From contig NZ_CP067102.1 of assembly GCF_016616885.1 (NCBI RefSeq), positions 3,934,501-3,998,500 of the forward strand: a stretch of 64,000 nucleotides of DNA, read 5' to 3'. This DNA comes from Bradyrhizobium diazoefficiens. GTDB taxonomy: Bacteria; Pseudomonadota; Alphaproteobacteria; Rhizobiales; Xanthobacteraceae. The notes beneath the pieces were generated by a model. That model was not told the origin of the DNA, ran no database searches, and saw only the letters and a list, made by a program, of their open reading frames with translations. Each line of letters starts with the position of its first letter. The first letter of the stretch is position 1. Made by a program: the position numbers and the translations under genes. This document shows, one piece after another, positions 44,803 through 52,297 of this stretch.

Positions 44803-45978
44803 ATGTCCACGAAGTTCGACATCGTCGTCTATGGCGCAACGGGATATACCGGCCAGCTTGTCGCCGAGTACCTCGCCGCGCGCTACATCGGTGACGGGGC
44901 CCCGACATGGGCGATGGCGGGGCGCAGCAAAGACAAGCTCGAATCCGTTCGCGACGCGATCGGCGCACCCGTGGACACGCCGCTCATCGTTGCGGATGCA
45001 GCCGATCCGGCGTCGTTGCGGGCGATGGTCGATCAGGCGAAGCTGGTCGTCACCACCGTCGGTCCGTACCAGCTTTATGGGGCCGATCTGCTGGCCGCCT
45101 GCGTCGCATCTGGCACCGACTACATGGATCTCTGCGGCGAGCCGATCTGGCTGAAGCAGATGATTGACAAGTACGAGGCCGCAGCGAAAGAGAGCGGTGC
45201 GCGCATCATCTTCTCCTGCGGCTTCGATTCCATTCCGTTCGAACTCGGTGCGTTCTTCGTGCAGGAGGAAGCCAGGCGCGTGTTCGGCGCACCGGCCCCC
45301 CGCGTCAAGGGGCGCGTCCGCGATCTCAGCTGGAAGTTCTCCGGCGGCACCTCGGCGAGCGCAAGGCTCACTTTCGCAGCGGTTGCGCAGGATCTCAGTC
45401 TGGTATCGATCCTCAAAGATCCCTTTGCGTTTACGCCTGGCTTCGAGGGACCGAAGCAGCCGCGCGGCAACAAGCCGGTTTTCGAGGAGGACCTGCAGTC
45501 CTGGTCCGCCCCGTTCGCGATGGCGACGCTGAACACGCGCAATGTCCACCGCTCCAACATGCTGATGGGATTCTCCTATGGCCGGGATTTCGTCTACGAC
45601 GAGATGGTGCTGACGGGAGCGGGGGAAGAAGGTCAGGCCAACGCCAGGCTTGTCATGGCCGCCAACAGCGAAAAGACCGGCCCCGAGGCGCTCAAGCCCG
45701 GTGAGGGGCCGTCGAAGGAAGAGCGCGAGAACGGCCATTACGACCTGCTTTATGTCGCGATTGCGCCCGATGGCCGTCAGGTTCGCGCGGCCGTGAAGGG
45801 CGATCTCGATCCGGGCTATGCGTCAACGGCGAAGATCATTTCCGAATCTGCGATCTGCCTGCTGCGCGACACACCGGATGTCCCAGCCGGGCTCTGGACG
45901 CCGGGTGCAGCGATGCAGCACAAGCTGATCAAGCGCTTGCGGGAGCAAGCGGGGCTGATATTCGCTGTGGAAGGCTAA
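44803..45978 (+). CDS. Saccharopine-dehydrogenase-like / trans-acting enoyl reductase family protein, copy 2
   Basis: 391 residues, same plan as copy 1: 'DIVVYGATGYTGQLVAEYLA', 'TVGPYQLYGADLLAACVASG', 'CGEPIWLKQMIDKYEAAAKE' and the C-terminal 'WTPGAAMQHKLIKRLREQAG'. It follows copy 1 by 28 bp with no terminator between, so the two share a transcript. The duplication is older than trivial, since both frames diverge at many synonymous and non-synonymous sites. A palindromic repeat follows the stop. Confidence 0.87.
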   Translation: MSTKFDIVVYGATGYTGQLVAEYLAARYIGDGAPTWAMAGRSKDKLESVRDAIGAPVDTPLIVADAADPASLRAMVDQAKLVVTTVGPYQLYGADLLAACVASGTDYMDLCGEPIWLKQMIDKYEAAAKESGARIIFSCGFDSIPFELGAFFVQEEARRVFGAPAPRVKGRVRDLSWKFSGGTSASARLTFAAVAQDLSLVSILKDPFAFTPGFEGPKQPRGNKPVFEEDLQSWSAPFAMATLNTRNVHRSNMLMGFSYGRDFVYDEMVLTGAGEEGQANARLVMAANSEKTGPEALKPGEGPSKEERENGHYDLLYVAIAPDGRQVRAAVKGDLDPGYASTAKIISESAICLLRDTPDVPAGLWTPGAAMQHKLIKRLREQAGLIFAVEG

Positions 45979-45987
45979 CTCTGCTAT

Positions 45988-46082
45988 CGTAGGGTGGGCA
46001 AAGGCGCAACGCGCCGTGCCCACCATCTCTCCGCGGTTCATCTTCGCGAATGGTGGGCACGCTCCGCTTTGCCCACCCTACG
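45988..46082. repeat. Intergenic palindromic repeat, type C
   Basis: The 15-bp perfect arms CGTAGGGTGGGCAAA (45988-46002) and TTTGCCCACCCTACG (46068-46082) enclose a second inner pair GTGCCCACCAT / ATGGTGGGCAC. It fills the gap between two convergent genes and would form a long cruciform or RNA stem. Confidence 0.9.
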
Positions 46083-46093
46083 GCACCGTGCCA

Positions 46094-47290
46094 CTACACC
46101 GCTCGCGCGTCGTACGCGTACATGAAATCCATGCTCTTCGATCCCAACGGCAGCAGCCATTTCATCATCTGATTTCTGACCCAGGCGCCGGTGGCGCTGA
46201 ACTCGCGCTTGTTGTTGCCGTTGCGGCGGGCGATGGCGACGATCTTTTCCGCGCGGGGGCGGCGTTCGGCCTCGAAGGCCTGGAAGGTAGCGGTTAGCTC
46301 CTGGCCCTCCTGCATCAGACGGGCGAGCCGCATCGCATCTTCCAGCGCGAGCGAGGCACCTTGGCCGGCATGGGGGCTGGTTGCATGGGCGGCATCGCCG
46401 ATCAGCAGCGAGCGCTTGCGCGACCAGGTCGGCAAGGTCGCGACGTCGAGCGTGTCGGTGACCACGATGTTCTCGGCCGCCTCGATGATGGCAGGGATCG
46501 GCTCATGCCAGCCACGATGGAAGCCGCGCAGATGCTGCTTCAGCGTCGGCCGGTCGAGCGCGCGGAACATCTCGGCATCCATGCCATACGCGGGCTGCGT
46601 GCTCCACCACATCACGCCGTCCTTCGGATCAGGGCTGCAATAGCCGTAGCCGAAGAAGCCGCTCTGCCCGAACGTGGTCTCGACATGCCGGCCGATCGCC
46701 CGGCCGTCGAGTACGATATGCGGCACGAAGCCACCGAACCCGATGAGGCCGGTGTTGAAGGGCGTTGGTCCGTCCGGCACGACCTGGCCCCGCGTGATCG
46801 AATGCACGCCATCGGCGCCGATCAGGAAGTCGCCCTCGGCGATGGTGCCGTCGGCGAAATAGGCGATGATCGGCTGGTCGCCGCGATCCTCGATCTTGAT
46901 CAGGCGCTTGTCGAAATAGAGCGAGACGCAGGCGCACCAGGCCTTGTCGATCAGCATCTCGTTCAGCGTGGCGCGGCAGACATTGACCGCGGGCTGGCCG
47001 AAGCGCCGCGCCATGTCACGGTTGATCGAGCCGAGCCGTTGGCCTTCTTGCGAACAGAAGTCGAAGGACTCCGCGATCGAGCCGCGGCTGATCAGCTCCG
47101 CCGCAAGTCCGATCTCGTCCATCACATGCATGCCGTTCGGCGCGATCTGGAGGCCGCCGCCGATGCCCTTCGAGTAGGGCCAGGCTTCGTAGATCGCGGA
47201 TTCAATGCCGGCGCGGCGCAGCAGGATCGCGGCAACGGGCCCGGCGATGCCGGCGCCGATGATCAGGGCTTTACGGGGACGATGAGGCAT
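46094..47290 (-). CDS. FAD-dependent monooxygenase (aromatic-ring hydroxylase class)
   Basis: 398 residues. The FAD-binding GxGxxG is in 'ALIIGAGIAGPVAAILLRRA', the DG motif in 'FLIGADGVHSITRGQV', and the GD motif in 'LLIGDAAHATSPHAGQGASL', the complete three-motif set of PHBH-type class A flavin monooxygenases. It likely hydroxylates an aromatic or polar ring substrate using NAD(P)H and O2. It is divergent from a MarR regulator with a palindrome in the promoter region, so regulation by that protein is probable. Substrate unknown. Confidence 0.9.
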   Translation of the reverse strand: MPHRPRKALIIGAGIAGPVAAILLRRAGIESAIYEAWPYSKGIGGGLQIAPNGMHVMDEIGLAAELISRGSIAESFDFCSQEGQRLGSINRDMARRFGQPAVNVCRATLNEMLIDKAWCACVSLYFDKRLIKIEDRGDQPIIAYFADGTIAEGDFLIGADGVHSITRGQVVPDGPTPFNTGLIGFGGFVPHIVLDGRAIGRHVETTFGQSGFFGYGYCSPDPKDGVMWWSTQPAYGMDAEMFRALDRPTLKQHLRGFHRGWHEPIPAIIEAAENIVVTDTLDVATLPTWSRKRSLLIGDAAHATSPHAGQGASLALEDAMRLARLMQEGQELTATFQAFEAERRPRAEKIVAIARRNGNNKREFSATGAWVRNQMMKWLLPLGSKSMDFMYAYDARAV

Positions 47291-47343
47291 TGGCTTGCTC
47301 GCGACGTTTCCGTGGTGCTAGGAGAAATCACGGTCGCTAAATC

Positions 47344-47377
47344 TCTTAGTGGCTAAGATATATATCGACTAAGATAT
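47344..47377. promoter_or_regulatory. Operator-like repeats between monooxygenase and MarR genes
   Basis: TCTTAG/CTAAGA arms (47344-47349 and 47353-47358) form an inverted repeat. CTAAGATAT is also repeated directly at 47353-47361 and 47369-47377. The stretch is AT-rich and ~10-55 bp upstream of both starts, as expected for a MarR autoregulatory operator. Confidence 0.6.
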
Positions 47378-47387
47378 GAGGTGAGCC

Positions 47388-47915
47388 TTGTCAAGGGCAA
47401 AAGCGCGCGCTGCGTTGCTGGGCGAATTGGAGGAGGCGATGCGCCGGTCGTCGGCGCAGGGCGTGCTCTATGGGCAAACCGTTGCGAACGTGGCCGGAAT
47501 TGCCAACTCCGACCTCGAATGCATGGACATCCTCTATCTCGAGGGGCGCGTGACCGCCGGCCGGCTCGCCGAGGTGACGGGACTGACGACCGGCGCCATC
47601 ACCGGGGTGGTGGATCGGCTCGAGGAGGCAGGGCTCGTGCGCCGCGAGCGGGATGAGCACGATCGGCGCAAGGTCTTCATTTCGGTTGTACCGGAGACCG
47701 GGGCAAAGATCGGCGAACTCTACGTGCCGATGCAGCAGGCCATGGAGAAGGTCTTCAGCACCTATTCGGACGAGGAACTGCGCCTATTGCTGCGTTTTGC
47801 CAATGAGGGCTACAAGGGCGTGCTTGCAGCGACCGCCGCACTGAAAGGCCTGCTCGATACGCCGCCAGAGAAGCGGCCCGCGCTCAAGCTGAAGAAGCAT
47901 CCTCGCCAGACTTGA
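47388..47915 (+). CDS. MarR-family transcriptional regulator
   Basis: 175 residues. Winged helix: 'LECMDILYLEGRVTAGRLAE', 'VTGLTTGAITGVVDRLEEAG' and 'LVRRERDEHDRRKVFISVVP'. TTG start with GAGG 6 bp upstream. It is divergent from the FAD monooxygenase gene across an operator-like palindrome, which suggests control of that enzyme by a ligand related to its substrate. Its 3' end overlaps the end of the convergent O-antigen-ligase-like gene by 32 bp. Confidence 0.9.
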   Translation: MSRAKARAALLGELEEAMRRSSAQGVLYGQTVANVAGIANSDLECMDILYLEGRVTAGRLAEVTGLTTGAITGVVDRLEEAGLVRRERDEHDRRKVFISVVPETGAKIGELYVPMQQAMEKVFSTYSDEELRLLLRFANEGYKGVLAATAALKGLLDTPPEKRPALKLKKHPRQT

Positions 47916-49143
47916 TCTTGTAGGCCTGCGCGGCCGCGATCATGCCCCACATCGCGCCCAGCATCATCCAGAAGTGCCGCCAGTGGTCGGTGTCGATCAC
48001 AAAACTTTCGCCGACGGTGCCGACGAAGGCCGAGAACACCGCGAGATAGGCGCGCTGCCAGGGCACACGGACGAAGATGTGGCGGAAGCCTGTGATGACG
48101 GTGGTGAAGACCAGCGCGGGATAGCACACGCCGGAGAGCCAGCCCCCGGACATGAAGGCGTTCAGATAGGAATTGTGGGTGTCCTCAGGGAAGAAGCGGT
48201 GGAATTGTAAGGGACCGATGCCGAACGGCAGGTCGAGCGCCATCTCCGCGCCCAGGATGTGCCGGCCGAAGCGGCCGAAGCGGCCTTCGTCATAGCTCTG
48301 GTCGAAGCTCGCGCGCTGCTTGAACATCTCGGCAATGGAATCGAACGACAGCAGCACCGCGATCAGCGCGAGGCCCAGCACCACCGCGACGATGGCCATG
48401 ATGATGATGCGCGAGCGCTGCGCATTGGTGCGGCTGGTCAGCACCATCAGCGCCAGCATGAAGGCCGAGGTCAGGACCAGCCCGCCCCATGCGGCGCGGG
48501 AGAAGGCGAGCAGGATCGCCAGCGACATGATGCCGAACGCGATGACGTTGCGGAACGCCTTCGGCAGCCTGTCCGAGACCACGCTCTGGAGCGCGAACAG
48601 CGCCGGCAGGATCAGGAAGGCGCCGAGCACGTTCGGATCCTTGAACGTGCCGCGTGCACGCTCGTAGAGCGTCAGGAGATCGTGGCCGCCGGGAACGAGG
48701 TTGAAATAGCCGGCGATCGCCGAAAGCGAGGCGACCATCGCGCCGACCACGAGGCCGCGGCGCAGCATATCGAGCCGCGCCGCTGTGTCCTCGGAGGTGA
48801 CCATGGCGAAGAACACCACGGTCACCGCCATGTACCAGGAGGTCGCGATCCAGCTTGCGACCTCGGACTGGTCGAGCAGCGGGATCGCGCTGATGGTGTA
48901 GCCGACATTGAGCAGGACCAGGGCCAGCACCAGCGGCATCAGCACGAGCGTGAGGCGCAGACCGGTGGCGAAGAAAGCGACGGTGGCGAGCAGCGTCGCG
49001 ATCTCGTAGGGGCTCGGCTCGATGAACACGATCGCGCCGGACGCGCCGACCAGCCACACCAGCGCGCGCTGCAGGGCCAGCACGCCGGGCGCTGCCGGTG
49101 CGGCTGCGTTCATTCCACCGGCTGTTGCCGCATACGCCATCAC
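47884..49143 (-). CDS. O-antigen ligase / Wzy-like polysaccharide membrane protein
   Basis: 419 residues, about 10-11 membrane segments with a large periplasmic loop holding the Wzy_C-type motif 'FHRFFPEDTHNSYLNAFMSG' and an 'SRAAWGGLVL' motif typical of the family. It would polymerise or ligate undecaprenyl-linked saccharide. In the context of the sugar transferase, GT4 and Wzz genes nearby, a polymerase role in exopolysaccharide is likely. The ATG at 49143 has a neighbouring internal start at 'MNAAAP'. Its 3' end overlaps the convergent marR gene. Confidence 0.82.
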   Translation of the reverse strand: MMAYAATAGGMNAAAPAAPGVLALQRALVWLVGASGAIVFIEPSPYEIATLLATVAFFATGLRLTLVLMPLVLALVLLNVGYTISAIPLLDQSEVASWIATSWYMAVTVVFFAMVTSEDTAARLDMLRRGLVVGAMVASLSAIAGYFNLVPGGHDLLTLYERARGTFKDPNVLGAFLILPALFALQSVVSDRLPKAFRNVIAFGIMSLAILLAFSRAAWGGLVLTSAFMLALMVLTSRTNAQRSRIIIMAIVAVVLGLALIAVLLSFDSIAEMFKQRASFDQSYDEGRFGRFGRHILGAEMALDLPFGIGPLQFHRFFPEDTHNSYLNAFMSGGWLSGVCYPALVFTTVITGFRHIFVRVPWQRAYLAVFSAFVGTVGESFVIDTDHWRHFWMMLGAMWGMIAAAQAYKIKSGEDASSA

Positions 49144-49177
49144 GCGCTCACGTTACTTGTACGCCACAAACACCGCT

Positions 49178-49281
49178 GTCATCGCCCGGCTTGACCGGGC
49201 GATCCAGTACTTCGCGGCGCCTACTGCGGAAGGCGGTTGGCGCCGCGGAGTACTGGATGCCCCGCCTTCGCGGGGCATGAC
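49178..49281. repeat. Intergenic palindromic repeat, type A (inverted relative to 20198)
   Basis: A 104-bp unit from GTCAT to ATGAC with the CCGG hairpin (49182-49203) first and the CCCCGC/GCGGGG hairpin (49258-49276) last. Same building blocks as 20198-20298 in the reverse order, i.e. the other orientation. Confidence 0.8.
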
Positions 49282-49294
49282 GGAGAGACTCAAC

Positions 49295-50842
49295 TCAATA
49301 CGCGTTCTCGTTCTTGGTCAGCAGCGAGAGCGGCGTCTTCAGGAGAATGACGAGGTCGAACAGCACCGACCAGTTCTCGATGTAGTAGAGGTCGAACTCG
49401 ACGCGCTTCTGGATCTTCTCTTCATTGTCGATCTCGCCGCGCCAGCCGTTGATCTGGGCCCAGCCGGTGATGCCGGGCTTGACGCGATGGCGGGCGAAAT
49501 AGCCGTCGACGGCCTCGTCGAACAGGCGGCTCTGGAGCTTGCCCTGCACCGCATGCGGGCGCGGGCCGACCAGGGAGAGATTGCCGGAGAACACCACGTT
49601 GAAAAGCTGCGGCAGTTCGTCGAGGCTGGTCTTGCGGATGAAGCGGCCGACGCGGGTGACGCGTGGATCGTTCTTGGTCACGACCTTCGACGCCGTCGGG
49701 TCGGACTGGTGGTGATACATCGAGCGGAATTTGTAGACGTCGATACGCTCATTGTTGAAGCCGAACCGCTTCTGGCGGAACAGCACAGGACCGGGGCTGT
49801 CGAGCCTCACCGCCAGCGCCACCAGCGCCATCACGGGAAGTGCTGCGAGCAGCGCGAGGCCGCCGACGACGCGGTCGAACAGCCATTTCATCACCAGATC
49901 CCAGTCGGTGATCGGCGCCTCGAACACGTCGAGCGTCGGGACCTCGCCGAGATAGGAATAGGAGCGGGGACGAAAGCGCAGCTTGTTGGTGTGCGCGGAG
50001 AGGCGGATGTCGACCGGCAGCACCCAGAGCTTCTTCAGCATCTCCAGGATGCGCGTCTCCGCCGAGATCGGCAGCGCGAACAGCACCAGATCGACCCGGG
50101 TGCGGCGGGCGAATTCGACGATGTCGTCGACCTTGCCGAGCTTGCGTGCGCCGGCGCAAGCATCGAGCGCGCGGCTGTCGTTGCGATCGTCGAACACGCC
50201 GAGCACGTGGATATCGGAATCCTCCTGCGCCTTCAGTGCCTCGACCAGCTGCTCTCCATTGCTGTCGGAGCCGACGATGATGGTGCGGCGGTCGAGCCGG
50301 CCCCGGCGCGCCCAGCCGCGTACCAGCGAGCGCAGGATAAGGCGCTCGGCGACCAATGCGGCGAGGCCAAGGAAGTAGAAGGCGGCAAGCCACAGCCGCG
50401 ACATGTCGCTGCCGAACTTGGCGAAGAAGGAGATGCCGATGAACAGCAGGAAGACGAACGACCAGGACGAGATCATTCGTGTCATTTGCCGGAGCTGCCC
50501 GCGGAACAGCTGCACCTGGTAGATGTCAGCAGCCTGGAAGCAGACCACGGCGGCGACCGCGACGGCGAGGATCTCGGCGGGATAGACCCAGCTGAAGCCG
50601 ACGACCGGCATGACGTAGCCGACATACACGGCGATGCCGACCACGCTCAGCAGCACGAAATCGATGGCGCGCGCAAAGCCGGCGATCACGATCGGCGAAT
50701 AGGCGCGTGCGACTTTCTGGTTGACCACATCGAGTGCGGCCGGCGTCAGCCGGCGGCGGCGTTCGACGAAAGTCGTCTCAGCCGGCTTGGCCGCGGCGCT
50801 AGTCGCGGCATCGAGCATCGAGCGTGCATTGAGCGGTTCCAC
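49295..50842 (-). CDS. Undecaprenyl-phosphate sugar-1-phosphate transferase (WcaJ/ExoY type)
   Basis: About 515 residues. Four N-terminal membrane segments, a CoA-binding-like Rossmann region ('[20 protein letters not shown]'), a fifth membrane helix, then the bacterial sugar-transferase domain: '[20 protein letters not shown]', '[17 protein letters not shown]', '[20 protein letters not shown]' and '[10 protein letters not shown]'. It starts lipid-linked repeat-unit assembly by transferring a sugar phosphate to the polyprenyl carrier. The GTG at 50842 ('[10 protein letters not shown]') is my choice; a TTG at 50863 extends the frame. Confidence 0.9.
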   Translation of the reverse strand: MEPLNARSMLDAATSAAAKPAETTFVERRRRLTPAALDVVNQKVARAYSPIVIAGFARAIDFVLLSVVGIAVYVGYVMPVVGFSWVYPAEILAVAVAAVVCFQAADIYQVQLFRGQLRQMTRMISSWSFVFLLFIGISFFAKFGSDMSRLWLAAFYFLGLAALVAERLILRSLVRGWARRGRLDRRTIIVGSDSNGEQLVEALKAQEDSDIHVLGVFDDRNDSRALDACAGARKLGKVDDIVEFARRTRVDLVLFALPISAETRILEMLKKLWVLPVDIRLSAHTNKLRFRPRSYSYLGEVPTLDVFEAPITDWDLVMKWLFDRVVGGLALLAALPVMALVALAVRLDSPGPVLFRQKRFGFNNERIDVYKFRSMYHHQSDPTASKVVTKNDPRVTRVGRFIRKTSLDELPQLFNVVFSGNLSLVGPRPHAVQGKLQSRLFDEAVDGYFARHRVKPGITGWAQINGWRGEIDNEEKIQKRVEFDLYYIENWSVLFDLVILLKTPLSLLTKNENAY

Positions 50843-50961
50843 GGTCGTCCACGTCCGTTCCAAAGACCCGCGGGCGCAGCTTTGCGCTCCCGGGCAAGCA
50901 TCCCCCGGCAGGTGGATTATCGGACAAATCGGAAGATTTTCTAAAGCGGCCTTAAGGATGG

Positions 50962-52095
50962 TTAATGATTGGCAAATGCGTCGCGGTAACCTGCGAGCAC
51001 GCCGTCGACCATCGCCTGCTGAGAGAAATACGCTGATATCCGCTCGCGGAGCGACACCGCGCGCTGCGCTGTCGCCTCCGCATTCTCGAGCGCGGCCGCG
51101 ATCGCCTCAGCCATCGCTTCGGCGTTGCTGGCCGCGAACAGGGCCAGGCTTTCGGGGCCAAAGATCTCGGGGATGCCGCCGACGCGCGCCGCGATCATTG
51201 GGATGCCGGCCGCGCCCGCCTCGATCACGACATAGGGCATGGAATCGCCGCGCGAGGGAACGACCAGCAGCCGTCCCTTGGAAAAGCCATAGCGCGCCTT
51301 GACGTGGCCGATGAAGCGGATCGCGTCCGTCAGGCCGAGCCGCTCGACCTGCGCCTTTAGCGTCGCCGTCTCCTCACCGTCGCCGCCGAGCGTCAGCGTG
51401 ACCTTCTTGCCGCTCTCATGCAGCAACGCTATTGCGTCGATCAGGAGGTCCGTGCCCTTGATGTGCCTGAACTCGCCGACATAGGCGAGGTCGGTGGCGT
51501 CATCGGCGATGACAACGGGCTCGAACTCCTCCGGCGTCACGCCGTTGAAGACGCAATGCACCACGCCCTTGGGCGTGCCAACGATGCGCTGGTAGGTGTC
51601 GCGGGCAAAGGCGCTCTCGAACAGGAACAGATCCGTCGCATCCATCAGCGTGCGCTCGAGCCGCGCATAAAACTCGCCCTTCAGGGTGTTGAGGGGATAG
51701 TGCAGCGAGCCGCCATGCGGAGTGTAGATGCGGATGGTGTCGTCCGCGCGGCGCCGCATGCGCACGAAGGCGCCGGCCTTGGCACCGTGGCCATGCATGA
51801 CGTCGGGCTTGAGCGTGGCGATCACGCGGCGCATGCGCAGCCACACCAGAAAATCCTCCGGCGAGGGTTCGCGGCGGATCGCCAGCCGCTGCACGCCGAG
51901 CTTCAGCCGCGGCGCAAGCTCGGCCAGCGCCTTGTCCGCGCGCTCGCCGCCGGTGAGGCTGTCGGCGAGAATCCCGACGTGATGGCCGCGATCGACCTGG
52001 CCGTTGGCGAGGTCGAGGATGTGGCGCATGATGCCGCCGACGGGCGCGCGGACGGCGTGCAGGATTCGGAGCGGCTGGTCGGGAGAGGGGGGCAT
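50962..52095 (-). CDS. GT4-type glycosyltransferase
   Basis: 377 residues, GT-B fold. 'LRILHAVRAPVGGIMRHILD' opens the N-domain, 'VMHGHGAKAGAFVRMRR' follows, and the C-domain has 'DLAYVGEFRHIKGTDLLIDA', 'TLTLGGDGEETATLKAQV' and the EX7E-type motif 'PSRGDSMPYVVIEAGAAGIP'. It probably extends the lipid-linked exopolysaccharide repeat unit. The start at 52095 ('MPPSPDQPLRI') is chosen over 52131. It is on the same strand as, and 119 bp upstream of, the sugar-transferase gene, and divergent from the Wzz gene. Confidence 0.9.
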   Translation of the reverse strand: MPPSPDQPLRILHAVRAPVGGIMRHILDLANGQVDRGHHVGILADSLTGGERADKALAELAPRLKLGVQRLAIRREPSPEDFLVWLRMRRVIATLKPDVMHGHGAKAGAFVRMRRRADDTIRIYTPHGGSLHYPLNTLKGEFYARLERTLMDATDLFLFESAFARDTYQRIVGTPKGVVHCVFNGVTPEEFEPVVIADDATDLAYVGEFRHIKGTDLLIDAIALLHESGKKVTLTLGGDGEETATLKAQVERLGLTDAIRFIGHVKARYGFSKGRLLVVPSRGDSMPYVVIEAGAAGIPMIAARVGGIPEIFGPESLALFAASNAEAMAEAIAAALENAEATAQRAVSLRERISAYFSQQAMVDGVLAGYRDAFANH

Positions 52096-52297
52096 GATCA
52101 AAACCAGCGCTCGACGGCGAATGCCGAACAAAGTTCTCGAAATATCGAGATGGATTAAGGGCCCTCGTGGTTAACAAACGGTGACGAGCACGCTTGTCTT
52201 ACCCGCGGGACGTCGCGATTAACCCAGCGGCAACCTTAATGGAGTGTAATCGGCCCCATTGAGGTACACGAGTGGCGTTGCCCTGCGGGAGTGTTCG

